From the NCBI RefSeq assembly GCF_932526225.1, contig NC_064043.1, positions 7,431,501 to 7,495,500 on the forward strand: 64,000 nt of DNA. The letters run 5' to 3'. The notes under the pieces are model-generated. The model did not search any database and was not told the origin of the DNA. It was given only the letters and a program-made list of their open reading frames with translations. Positions 42,256-50,533 of the stretch are shown piece after piece. The DNA is from Nematostella vectensis (lineage: Eukaryota > Cnidaria > Anthozoa > Actiniaria > Edwardsiidae). The position numbers and the translations under genes were made by a program. How positions within the stretch are numbered: position 1 is the stretch's first letter; each line of letters begins with the position of its first letter.

Positions 42256-42264
42256 TTATTTATA
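42256..42264 (-). promoter_or_regulatory. TATA box upstream of INT
   Basis: TATAAATAA on the minus strand, just downstream of the PolB gene. Confidence 0.75.
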
Positions 42265-42299
42265 GCAAGGGTACCTGGACGCAGCAACAGTCTCATTAT

Positions 42300-42305
42300 T
42301 TTATT
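42300..42305 (-). terminator. Poly(A) signal of PolB
   Basis: AATAAA on the minus strand 14 nt past the PolB stop, upstream of the INT TATA box. Confidence 0.75.
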
Positions 42306-42318
42306 CAACATCCGAGAA

Positions 42319-45300
42319 CTACAAAAGGTGATGACCGTAAGGGTACGTGCAATGCCCCCTCCTCACCCGCTTATTGTACACCACTTTAAATGTTTTCTCC
42401 AGGCCTACAGTGTGAAGAGTCCTCTTCAGAGTGTTCCTTTGAATGGTGTGAGGAATGGGTACCCGCCGCTCGCCGCCAATGTCGTCTTCCAACAAATCCA
42501 ACATGGCGTCGAAATTCACCGTCTCCGAAGCGCGAACATTTAAGTGGAGCCCCTTCACCTTGCACTCGGTCTTACCCGAATAGGTGGTGTAGCCATTGCT
42601 TTTGGGTCCTGTGGAGGCAAAATGGTCGATGAAATCGCCCTCAGCCAGCTCGCTGGTCAACTGACCCAGGTAATCGCCCAAAGGAGGCTCCCACTCCCCC
42701 TGGCGCTGGGTGAAGATGACGCTATCGGTGTCATGGTACAGACAGCGTGGCCCCAACCGCCGCAACAGCTTGTACAGCTGTAGTCGGGCCCAACACGTGG
42801 TGAAGGCCGCGACCACCACACTAGTGTGGGGTTTGGCCTGTTGGAACTCCTCGCTCATCTTATAGTGGACCTGTAGCAGATCGTCGTTCACAATCAGCAC
42901 GTCAGTGACCTCGATGTGGTCGTCGAGCAGCAGCGCAAAGAGATCCTTCGCCTCGTCCACGTACCGAGTCTGCCTAGGGTTGATCTGCTCCCCGAACTTG
43001 CCCCACATGCAGTTGAGCGCCATCTTAGCCACGCTGCGACCCCCAGGGTTCTTCTGGATCTTGGTCGGGTCCAAGACCACCCCCTCACGCCGCTCGTACT
43101 CGCTGACGTACCGCTGTTTCTCCGCCTCGGTGACGCACCAGGTTGGCCACCCCGACGCCTCCTGCTTGTATTTGAGAAACGTCTGTATGTACTCTTGAAA
43201 GAGGCAGTCCCACCGGTCCCAGTGCCACACCTCGTACACCTTGACCACGGTGTAGCCCCTGTCCAGTGCCTCGTGAATCTCAGGGTGGCACCAAGTACCG
43301 GTGAAAGCCCGCTCCTCATCCGTGTGAAAACAAGACCCCTGCCACTCCAATTCGGCGCATTGCCCACACAACGGGAACATCAATTTAGAGTTGACGCGTA
43401 AGGGTAGGACGGGGAAGAAAAGGTCCCGCGGGGGCAGTAGACGGGCCTTCACTATCCCTTTGTACGTGCGCAGGTCTGCAAAACCCTCGGTGACGATGGT
43501 GTCAGGGTGGCCGACAGGGTACTCGCATCGCGCATTCACCCACGGGTACAACGAGGTGAAGTCGTAGTAACGGATTTGCTCTCCCCCCTCCAGGTCAGCC
43601 TTGTAATGCAGATTGATGGCGTTCGTCCGCCCGCCGAAGAAGGCGTCGCGAGGGTTGAGGGGTTTGGCACTCTCCACGTCCCCCACCTGCGCTTGCAGCT
43701 GTGGGTCACTCTCCAAACGTGCGTCGAACTCACACTCCCACACCTCCTCATACCGGTACCCCAAGGCCCGGACACGCAACTCGATGGCGCGCGTATGGTC
43801 CCGAAGCTCTCGCATCGTGGACCCCGTCACAGGGTTGAGAGTGTCAGGTTTGTAGCACGTCGAACACCCGTGGTAAAAACACCCCTGGTACTGGTAGACG
43901 GTGTTCGTGGTGGAAGCGTACCCGTCCACCTTGATCCCTCCAGGTAAGCGCTTCTCCCCCAAATTCCCTGCGTGCTGAATAAACACCCCCTCACGCTGCT
44001 CCACGTGCTCGAGCCACTGCAAACCTTTCAACGACTGCACATCACGCCCCCGATAGCCACGCAACGGGATGGAGGCGACCGCCTCCTTCCCAAGGAAGCG
44101 CACACGTAGCACCTTGCTAGTCAACGAAGCGATGGTCATGGAGACATTGAAAGGGTGAAGGTCAACTGCCTCCATGATCAACTTGTCAAACGCTACCACC
44201 GCCCTCTTCAGCACCTCCACGTCTTGGTGGCAATACGCGGCCAACTCCTTCTGGAGATCAAACACCACCCCTTGAGCGACCTGCTCCCGGTGCCACTCGG
44301 CGACCTCTCGCGCCTCCCCAGCCTTCATCCCTTTCAGATCGTAGTAGGAGAGGTCAGGCATGGGGCCCACGTAGCTTTGGTTCTCAGGGGTGTTGAAAAA
44401 GTGTGGGAACACCCCCTTCTGGGCAACGTCCTGGAAACCAAATGCTTTCGGTAACGCCTTCAAAGCCATCTGGAAGAAATTCAGTGTGCACTTCATCTCG
44501 ATCTTGAGTGGTGGGACAGCCAGGTGCATCACCTTCCCACCGGCAAAGATGACGTTGGGTTTGAAACCATTCTTAAACAGGTACTCCAGGATGAAATACG
44601 AGTCGTACCCTTTGAAATTGTGAGCAAGGCACGTGTAACCCTTGTTCTCGCCGCCAAACAGCCACCCGCAAAACGCTTCGAGTGTGGTAAAGCTGTGCAA
44701 CCGTAACCCGCAAGTGTCGCACTCCAAACGATCCATCGGCCAGTCTTTGCAAACGTCACAAATCTTTTGCGCCGCTGCGAAATTCACCTCGTGCTTACCC
44801 AAAGGCATCGCCTCGAAGTCAAAAATGATCAACCGCGTCTTGTCGGAACCCGGTGGTAGGGCAGCCTCACCCGTGGTGACGTAGCAGAGGTGATCGGGAG
44901 GGACCATCTCCTTACACAATCGACACTTGGACTCCCCGCACACGTGAGCCTCCCCCTCTTTCCGAGGTGTGTGAAGATCCACAAGCTTCTCGCATGTCGC
45001 GCACTTGCGAAAACGTTGGCAATACGAATACGACTTCACCTTACTCGCGTCAAAACTCCCCTGGTTGCCTCTGCGCTTCACCTCCTTGTGGTTGTCAAAA
45101 CACTTTGCCGATCGAAAGTATCGATTGCAATCCTCGCAATACCTCCAGACCCACCTATCACCCTGGGCCGCCGGGGGTGCCGGCGGCGAACAATTCAACT
45201 CCCCACAACCATTGCAAATGTTCACACAAGGGTGTCGCACATTATTGTACCCCTTCTTGCAAGCCGTGCAAAAGTAACTCCGGCCCAACACCCCTGGCAT

Positions 45301-46470
45301 ACTTCTGATGTAATCGTAGTGCCCCCGGGCTAAGTAGAGATACACCCGATGACTCGGGTCAGGTAAGTCCCCACAAAAAATCACGGTATTAGCGTGTTCC
45401 CGAGAGACAATGTTCAATTCAATGTTAGACTTGGCCAAATGACCCTGAAACCGCTTCGCCTCGGGAATGCCACAGGGTCCGATAGGGACACCCGCCGCGA
45501 GGTGGAGAGCCCTGGCACGTTGCACTTGCAGGGCATTGTAGCGTCCCCTGTCTGCCCTGGTGACGTACAATTTGCGAAAGTCAGGGTCCTTAGTCACACA
45601 GGCCACCCCCACCGCGATAGCTTGAGCCATACACATACCATCGACACTGTATATTTGAATGACACTCCCCTTCTCCCGCCGAAACGTGTCCAAGTCCGCC
45701 GTGTACAAGGCACCGCTGTTCCCACCCTTTTTCCCCTTGGGTCTCCCACCGCCTGCCGGCATCCTCGTATGGATCACATGCACGTCGAACTCGCCATCAA
45801 AAAGAAATTTCTGATTAGACTGCAACACCGTCTCAATCTCCGCCACGGCACGCTGCGCGGTGATCTGACTACGCCGCTGGTAAGACATCGCTATAGGGTT
45901 TGTCAAACTGGGCGCGGAAAAAGTAACCCTGGCGAAGTCGTGGTCGGCCAACCCCTCGAGAACATCGTCGAGCACCCGCTCCATCACCGCTTCGAGATCG
46001 GCCAACGCCTCCTCCACAGTACGTCGCTTAGGGAGATCGACATTCAGCTTGTAATCAGTCACCCCCGTCTTCAACTTTTTAGATTTTCTCTCGAAGGTCT
46101 GTTTCAACGCGTAACTCACATCATTGGGCCCATCGGAGTCGGACGATGAGTCGGAGGCAACCCGCCGTCGCTTAGCACCACCACCACCCCCGAACTGCCC
46201 AGACCACCAATCGTCGGAGTAGCTGTCGTCCCCGCCAAGCAACCCCTCAAACAACTCCTCATAAGTGACAGGAGGAGGAGATGGCTCCTCCTCCTCCTCC
46301 GCCAGCGGATCATAGAAAAAACCAGGGGGTAAACGAAACTCCTCGCCACCATCTTCCACTTCTTCCTCCTCTTCTTCACCCTCTTCCTCGTCACTCGGTT
46401 CAGGCAACAAGTCTAACAAGCGCCGAAGCAACCCTGGGTCATCACCATCACCATCACCATAGCTAGACAT
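42319..46470 (-). CDS. Protein-primed family-B DNA polymerase (PolB), 1383 aa
   Basis: ATG 46468..46470 chosen; the frame continues upstream from a TTG but crosses the TATA box. The N terminus is acidic (runs of Glu) with a nuclear-signal-like KRRR near residue 100. Cys-rich zinc clusters fill about 400-527, as in other Polinton polymerases. Exonuclease motifs: FDFEAMP (Exo I, ~548), HNFKGYDSYF (Exo II, ~622), YCHQDVEVL (Exo III, ~749). Polymerase motifs: DFTSLYPWVN (A, ~971), KMALNCMWGKFG (B, ~1153), YHDTDSVIF (C, ~1247), then GPKSNGY. All catalytic acids are intact. It would replicate the linear element from protein-primed ends, matching the inverted repeats. A separate terminal protein is not obvious; the long N-terminal region may supply it. 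Confidence 0.97.
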   Translation of the reverse strand: MSSYGDGDGDDPGLLRRLLDLLPEPSDEEEGEEEEEEVEDGGEEFRLPPGFFYDPLAEEEEEPSPPPVTYEELFEGLLGGDDSYSDDWWSGQFGGGGGAKRRRVASDSSSDSDGPNDVSYALKQTFERKSKKLKTGVTDYKLNVDLPKRRTVEEALADLEAVMERVLDDVLEGLADHDFARVTFSAPSLTNPIAMSYQRRSQITAQRAVAEIETVLQSNQKFLFDGEFDVHVIHTRMPAGGGRPKGKKGGNSGALYTADLDTFRREKGSVIQIYSVDGMCMAQAIAVGVACVTKDPDFRKLYVTRADRGRYNALQVQRARALHLAAGVPIGPCGIPEAKRFQGHLAKSNIELNIVSREHANTVIFCGDLPDPSHRVYLYLARGHYDYIRSMPGVLGRSYFCTACKKGYNNVRHPCVNICNGCGELNCSPPAPPAAQGDRWVWRYCEDCNRYFRSAKCFDNHKEVKRRGNQGSFDASKVKSYSYCQRFRKCATCEKLVDLHTPRKEGEAHVCGESKCRLCKEMVPPDHLCYVTTGEAALPPGSDKTRLIIFDFEAMPLGKHEVNFAAAQKICDVCKDWPMDRLECDTCGLRLHSFTTLEAFCGWLFGGENKGYTCLAHNFKGYDSYFILEYLFKNGFKPNVIFAGGKVMHLAVPPLKIEMKCTLNFFQMALKALPKAFGFQDVAQKGVFPHFFNTPENQSYVGPMPDLSYYDLKGMKAGEAREVAEWHREQVAQGVVFDLQKELAAYCHQDVEVLKRAVVAFDKLIMEAVDLHPFNVSMTIASLTSKVLRVRFLGKEAVASIPLRGYRGRDVQSLKGLQWLEHVEQREGVFIQHAGNLGEKRLPGGIKVDGYASTTNTVYQYQGCFYHGCSTCYKPDTLNPVTGSTMRELRDHTRAIELRVRALGYRYEEVWECEFDARLESDPQLQAQVGDVESAKPLNPRDAFFGGRTNAINLHYKADLEGGEQIRYYDFTSLYPWVNARCEYPVGHPDTIVTEGFADLRTYKGIVKARLLPPRDLFFPVLPLRVNSKLMFPLCGQCAELEWQGSCFHTDEERAFTGTWCHPEIHEALDRGYTVVKVYEVWHWDRWDCLFQEYIQTFLKYKQEASGWPTWCVTEAEKQRYVSEYERREGVVLDPTKIQKNPGGRSVAKMALNCMWGKFGEQINPRQTRYVDEAKDLFALLLDDHIEVTDVLIVNDDLLQVHYKMSEEFQQAKPHTSVVVAAFTTCWARLQLYKLLRRLGPRCLYHDTDSVIFTQRQGEWEPPLGDYLGQLTSELAEGDFIDHFASTGPKSNGYTTYSGKTECKVKGLHLNVRASETVNFDAMLDLLEDDIGGERRVPIPHTIQRNTLKRTLHTVGLEKTFKVVYNKRVRRGHCTYPYGHHLL

Positions 46471-46530
46471 AATTTTTTTCCCCCCAACAGCACCCGAAGG
46501 TAGAATGAAAGCCGCTAACCAAAAACCCGC

Positions 46531-46536
46531 TTTATA
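46531..46536 (-). promoter_or_regulatory. TATA box of PolB
   Basis: TTATAAAG on the minus strand, 61 bp upstream of the ATG. A second TATAAA lies at 46566..46571. Confidence 0.65.
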
Positions 46537-46778
46537 AGCATTACCCCGGCCAATTAAAACCTCCTTTATAACCGCCACCAATCGCTAGGTATTTTTTATA
46601 AAAAGAGTCCGTGACGCATGCAAAACACTCCAGCGCCCCTACACAAAGAAACCTGCGACCCGCAAACGCCCCGCGGCGGTCTATAGAAACCACCTAGACC
46701 GTGAGTAAACAAAACCACCAGACCGTTAAACAACCAATGAAAAACACTCCCAATGACCTCATCGGCGTCTACGATGGC

Positions 46779-46786
46779 TATAAAAG
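46779..46786 (+). promoter_or_regulatory. TATA box of the 67-aa gene
   Basis: TATAAAAG (in GGCTATAAAAGACAC), 45 bp upstream of ATG 46831; it decides that start over the ATG at 46753. Confidence 0.75.
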
Positions 46787-46830
46787 ACACGGGTAAGCAA
46801 TGGAGCGCCATAGCTTATTTCCCCAGAGCT

Positions 46831-47034
46831 ATGGCGACTAACACCCAAGAAAAAGAAACTCCGTCAATTTTCAGCCCGACCCCACCGGCACCGGGTTCAG
46901 GCAAGCAAAAGATCAAAGAAATACGGCAAGGGTTGGGTACAACGGCCACGGTATTTTACAAGTACCTCGGTGAATGCAAACAAGCCAAGCGCAAACACCC
47001 CTACAAGCGCGAGAAAGGGTACAACTCAGAGTAA
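46831..47034 (+). CDS. Small basic protein, 67 aa, unrecognised
   Basis: Start by TATA spacing. The N-terminal half is Thr/Pro/Ser-rich, the C-terminal half helical and Lys/Arg-rich (KQKIKEIRQGLGTTATVFYK, then KQAKRKHPYKREKG). Divergent from PolB with a shared ~360-bp promoter region (46471..46830). Poly(A) signal AATAAA at 47128..47133. No family recognised; a small DNA-binding or replication accessory protein is a guess. The alternative is that the frame is chance, but the TATA box and poly(A) signal on both sides argue against that. Confidence 0.55.
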   Translation: MATNTQEKETPSIFSPTPPAPGSGKQKIKEIRQGLGTTATVFYKYLGECKQAKRKHPYKREKGYNSE

Positions 47035-47072
47035 CCATGTACACAGACACTTTTTTGTTTTTTACCCTACAA

Positions 47073-47078
47073 ACTTTA
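47073..47078 (-). terminator. Minus-strand poly(A) signal of the right early unit
   Basis: AATAAA on the minus strand about 100 bp past the stop of the 84-aa frame at 47175. Confidence 0.6.
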
Positions 47079-47127
47079 TTGTTTTACAAACTTTCTCTAC
47101 CCACTACAAGTGTACATGAAATGAGAA

Positions 47128-47133
47128 AATAAA
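47128..47133 (+). terminator. Poly(A) signal of the 67-aa gene
   Basis: AATAAA on the plus strand, 94 bp past the stop. Confidence 0.65.
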
Positions 47134-47174
47134 AAAAGGTACTACCAAAAAAAATACATGCATGGTAACTCCCC

Positions 47175-47429
47175 TTAAGGGTCAGCCTCACACCAAGCCT
47201 CTAACGCTTTAATGAGACGGAGAGACTCCCCCAACCTCTCCACCACCAACCGCACCTCCAACGCCCTCTTGCCAAAAATATAAGGTATCTTGGCAGAGTT
47301 GGTAGGGGACTGAAGACCATCTACCATATCCCCATGAAACATGCGTAAATCCTTGAACCTCAACTCCCCCACCAAATCCGCTAGGTAGTTGTTCCAAAAG
47401 TCCAGCTCCTTCCCCGCCTCAGGGGTCAT
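47175..47429 (-). CDS. 84-aa helical protein overlapping the GRF-zinc-finger gene end
   Basis: ATG 47427..47429 overlaps the stop of the upstream frame as ATGACCCCTGA. The translation is ordinary and helical (KELDFWNNYLADLVGELRF, then SLRLIKALEAWC). In the same frame the sequence is open for about 17 codons before the ATG. It is either a second cistron translated by reinitiation, or the true C terminus of the GRF protein displaced by a one-base indel or splice. No family recognised. Confidence 0.6.
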   Translation of the reverse strand: MTPEAGKELDFWNNYLADLVGELRFKDLRMFHGDMVDGLQSPTNSAKIPYIFGKRALEVRLVVERLGESLRLIKALEAWCEADP

Positions 47430-48402
47430 GAACTTCTTCAGCACCGCTAGACCCTCTGCTGGTCCCTCTCCTCGCCACCACCTCCCTAGCGTTCAGGAAC
47501 TCCCTCCTCCATACACCTACGTCGCAATGTTGTCTACCCCGTAGGCACCTCCGCAACACCTCCCACACCACCATCTTGATGAAGTGCTTGGTGATCTGCA
47601 ACGCAACACTAGAAGGGGTGTCATCCTCAGCCAGATGTTGCTCCCTCTCGGCATCCTCCATATACGCTTGCTCAAAAGCGTCGTCATCGCCACCACTGCT
47701 CTCCTCATCAAAGCAAGAATTCTCATCAACGGTCTCGTAGTCGCTCTCCTCTGACCCCCTAGTCGCATCCCCGCTGTCTACCTCCGTCGCTGTGACTTTT
47801 TTCAACTTCTTCCCCGGTGGTGCTACTGCAGCCAGAATCGACTTCTCCTCCTCCTCCTCCTCCTCCTCCGTGGAGTTGGTAGACACGCCAGCCACCCCCT
47901 CCTCCTCGTCTTCGCTCACGATTAGAGGCTGGGTGTCCGTGAGCTCCCCCATCGGCACAACCTTCCTCTTTTTCACTACCGGTGTCACACGCTTCTTCCG
48001 TGGAGCCGCAACCACCCCCGACGTGGTGGGAGTGGCTACCCCCGGCTTCCACACTGGGATCGTCTTCTTCTCCTTGTCCTGAGAGTCGCCGATCCACATA
48101 AACAGCGTGCACTTCGGGTTGGGGGCTTTGAGTGGACATATCCAATAAGGGCGGTTCAAAGAAAACTGGCCGGAACTCACTCCAGCAGCGCAGATAAGCT
48201 CGTGGTCGCACCTAGGGATGCCGTCGAGGTCAATCTCCCCCACAGCCTTCTTAATGATCTTAGCCTCTTCCGGACTGAAATAAAAACCACACCCAATCGC
48301 TCCGCTCTTATAGTCAATAGTAGCACCACACTTGAGGTAAGCGTTGGGCTCTTTGCTTGCAGGCTTGACGTTAAACCCACAGAAGCACTTCATAGGTTTC
48401 AT
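47419..48402 (-). CDS. GRF-type zinc-finger protein, 327 aa
   Basis: ATG 48400..48402, TATA box 43 bp upstream; a longer TTG-started frame crosses the TATA box and was set aside. Two zinc modules: C6-x-C8-G, C25, C38-x-F-Y-F, and C65-x-H67, C89-P, C98-x2-F-x-W. The second matches the GRF zinc finger, known to bind single-stranded DNA in APE2, TOP3A, NEIL3 and TTF2. A Lys/Arg-rich stretch (RKKRVTPVVKKRK) looks like a nuclear signal; a long acidic Glu/Asp/Ser region follows (about 195-270). The last ~25 residues look out of frame compared with the overlapping 84-aa frame. As the outermost right gene beside the CRE-bearing repeat it may be an early regulator or a single-strand-DNA factor for terminal replication; inference. 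Confidence 0.8.
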   Translation of the reverse strand: MKPMKCFCGFNVKPASKEPNAYLKCGATIDYKSGAIGCGFYFSPEEAKIIKKAVGEIDLDGIPRCDHELICAAGVSSGQFSLNRPYWICPLKAPNPKCTLFMWIGDSQDKEKKTIPVWKPGVATPTTSGVVAAPRKKRVTPVVKKRKVVPMGELTDTQPLIVSEDEEEGVAGVSTNSTEEEEEEEEKSILAAVAPPGKKLKKVTATEVDSGDATRGSEESDYETVDENSCFDEESSGGDDDAFEQAYMEDAEREQHLAEDDTPSSVALQITKHFIKMVVWEVLRRCLRGRQHCDVGVWRREFLNAREVVARRGTSRGSSGAEEVHDP

Positions 48403-48444
48403 AGCTACGGCGCGAGATGATTTAACCCTGTAGCACGCATCGCC

Positions 48445-48450
48445 TATATA
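48445..48450 (-). promoter_or_regulatory. TATA box of the GRF gene
   Basis: GGTATATAGG on the minus strand, 43 bp before the ATG; a CRE (TGACGTCA, 48465..48472) sits 15 bp upstream of it. Confidence 0.75.
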
Positions 48451-48464
48451 CCTTTTGCGGAGAT

Positions 48465-48472
48465 TGACGTCA
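48465..48472. promoter_or_regulatory. CRE (CREB/ATF site) at inner edge of right repeat
   Basis: Perfect palindrome TGACGTCA just upstream of the GRF-gene TATA box. Confidence 0.7.
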
Positions 48473-48483
48473 CCAAACGCCCC

Positions 48484-48713
48484 AGCCAATCCCGAACCTC
48501 ACCATGCCCCACGCTTGACCACGCTCCACCAGGGTGCCGCATTCCAACGTCTGCCATTGGCTTACGCCCGACTGCGCATAGCGTCTGCCCTGGGGCTGTT
48601 ATGTCAACTGGTTCTTGTAACTCCCTGATTGGTTCGCCGCCTTTGCTGACGTCATGCTCTTGCACATGCGCAGTAGGGCCCATATGTCAACCCGCACGGC
48701 CCATGTTACTACT
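48484..48713 (-). repeat. Right terminal inverted repeat
   Basis: Complement of 26632..26860; outer 115 bp identical, inner part diverged. CRE TGACGTCA at 48647..48654, with the same NRF1-like and CCAAT motifs as the left copy. Confidence 0.97.
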
Positions 48714-48719
48714 AAGAGA
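48714..48719. repeat. Right target-site duplication AAGAGA
   Basis: Exact copy of 26626..26631. Confidence 0.95.
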
Positions 48720-48903
48720 ATACAATATAATGTACATATCGATACGTGTTTCATAAGTTTCAATAATAAATCAAAATATATTTATCAGTTATTGAGATTT
48801 ATAAAGAAAGGTCACAAGAGAACACAATATAAGGTACATATCGATACGTGTTTCATAAGTTTCAATAATAAATTAAAATATATTTATCAGTTATTGAGAT
48901 TTT
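48714..48903. repeat. 102-bp tandem duplication next to the element
   Basis: AAGAGA-ACAATATAA-GTACATATCGATACGTG begins at 48714 and again at 48816. The left flank of the element (TTAC-AAGAGA) fits the end of a further unit, so the element interrupted this repeat. Confidence 0.9.
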
Positions 48904-48925
48904 TGAAAAAAAAATTATGAATCCC

Positions 48926-49258
48926 ACATAGTGGGGCTGTTAACTGACGTAGGAGCATCTAAATCTTCGTCTGCGCGTTTCCTGTTCACACTTAAAATTC
49001 ATTTAATTTATATAACGTTACACAAGTACAACGTAAATAAGGGATGGCTTATAGATTTGAGGTCGCGAGAAGCTCCCCTGTACACTGTCAAATATGGCAC
49101 TAAATTAAAACACGAAAACTAAAAGCTGCTGGACAGAACGCAATATCTAAAAGAACACTTACTATCCTCTGGCTCTGCCGAAATCGTTGGTACTGTTGAC
49201 ACGGTATTCTTTCTTATCCAGTAAGAGGGATAAAAAATTCCCATTAGGGAGATAATTT
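48926..49258. other. Host spacer, nothing recognised
   Basis: No supported frame; probably 3' flank of the receptor sequence. Confidence 0.4.
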
Positions 49259-50533
49259 CTAGTCTTCTACCTGCTGCCTACCACATTTCAATATTTCAAA
49301 AAACGCCTTTCTATACTGAGAACACCTGGCGCCATAAACAAGAGGGTTCATCATAGCATTGGAGTAGAATGTGAAGAAACCACAGAGTATTATCTCTCTC
49401 GGCACCTTTATGCCCTGGGATGCTAGTGTGCTAAGCAAAGTGTTGGGACCCCAACACACACAGAACAGAACAACGACTAAAGACACAGTCTTAGCAGCAT
49501 TGATTTCCCTACCACCTAGCCCCCCTGTTCTACCCCTTTCACGGATGCTCCTACTACTCCTCGCCCCCCAATCCCACCCCCGACATGCACAGCTCTACCC
49601 GAATGGCTTCCTGTGCCAGCCGCGGGACCGATACCCCTTTCTAACGGGACGTCTGGGCTTGCACTGGTATGGACGATACTAACCCTCGTCCTTCCTACCT
49701 CATCCCCAATATTGATGGCTTTTATACCCGAATGCCTTCCTTTGCCAGCCGTGGGACTGATATCTCTTCCTAACGGGACCTCTGTGCTGGCACTGGTATG
49801 GAGACCAGAAGCTACTTGGCCCCCTATACCAACTCCCCGAGAAGGTGGAGACACTCGGTCATCCCTAGAAGAGACTCGATTTTCATGACTTCGAATCGCT
49901 AGAAGCATCTTGACATTACAAACAATTATTATAGAAATAGAGAGAGTCACAATGGTGCCACTGACGGCAATGAAGGAGAGACTGTTGCGCTCATCGATTA
50001 TGCAGGTAGCTCGGTTCGCATCGAAGGTGTTGACTCCCCATCCAAATGTTGGCCCACAGCTCGTGACCACTGAAAACACCCAGATTGCGGTGATCATGAT
50101 GGTCACAGACTTCCGGTTGAAATACTTCTGGTACTTTAGCCGATGCATGATCAGAACAAACCGGTTGATGCTGATCGCAGTGAGCGTGTACAAATTAACC
50201 CCGAAGACAATCATGGACAGAGATGATTGGAAATCGCAAAATGCAGTACCAAATATCCATTCGCCTACGATCAGCGTACTGATATTTACTGGGAGAACAA
50301 ATAGAGCAAGTACCAGATCTGCTAATGCAAGGTTTACCACGAATACAGCGTAAATGTTTCGTAAATTCCGCTTCTTGTAAATTGCGGCCAGAACAAGTAG
50401 ATTCCCAAGCCCAGCGAATGAAGCGATAACTGTGGCAATGAGAGCCTCTTGTTACCATCTGAGCTAGCGTCCGTGGAGAAAGTCGCGTTTCGAACAACAC
50501 CGGTATTGTCCCATTCATCCTCTTATGTTTCAC
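49259..50533 (-). pseudogene. Class A (rhodopsin-like) GPCR, frame-broken
   Basis: TM1 (GLGNLLVLAAIY), TM2 (NLALADLVLALFVLPVN), TM3 with INRF in place of DRY, TM6 with CVCWGPN and TM7 with NPLVYG are all present in order over 49259..50430. Frame changes are needed twice or more: in the N terminus near 50440..50450, where TM1's frame meets an in-frame TAA, and in intracellular loop 3 near 49525..49600, where the first frame ends at TAG and the TM6 frame starts. Loop 3 holds two copies of a ~117-bp coding repeat (HTSAS..VPL.R.I.P.AG). A G-run in that area could also be a sequence error. Ligand unknown; the NRF motif recalls melatonin- or galanin-like receptors. If the breaks are real it is dead. 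Confidence 0.75.

Larger units (their letters stand above)
26632..48713. mobile_element. Polinton/Maverick (polintovirus, adintovirus-like) element, 22,082 bp
   Basis: Bounded by inverted repeats starting AGTAGTAACATGGGCC and ending with its complement, flanked by a 6-bp duplication. It encodes the full diagnostic set: protein-primed PolB, retrovirus-like integrase, FtsK/HerA-type packaging ATPase, adenain-like protease, major capsid protein, penton-like proteins and a pVI-like protein. It is clearly more GC-rich than the surrounding DNA, and the core frames are uninterrupted, so insertion is probably recent or the element is an integrated virus. Two accessory loci (29542..31500 and 47175..48402) have overlapping frames whose joining is unresolved. 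Confidence 0.97.

Noticed and set aside
43507-46149. Several plus-strand ORFs of 100-250 codons across PolB
   Set aside because: Shadows of the polymerase gene.
46596-46811. 71-codon minus-strand hydrophobic ORF
   Set aside because: Begins with no supported start, lies in the divergent promoter region and crosses the plus-strand TATA box.
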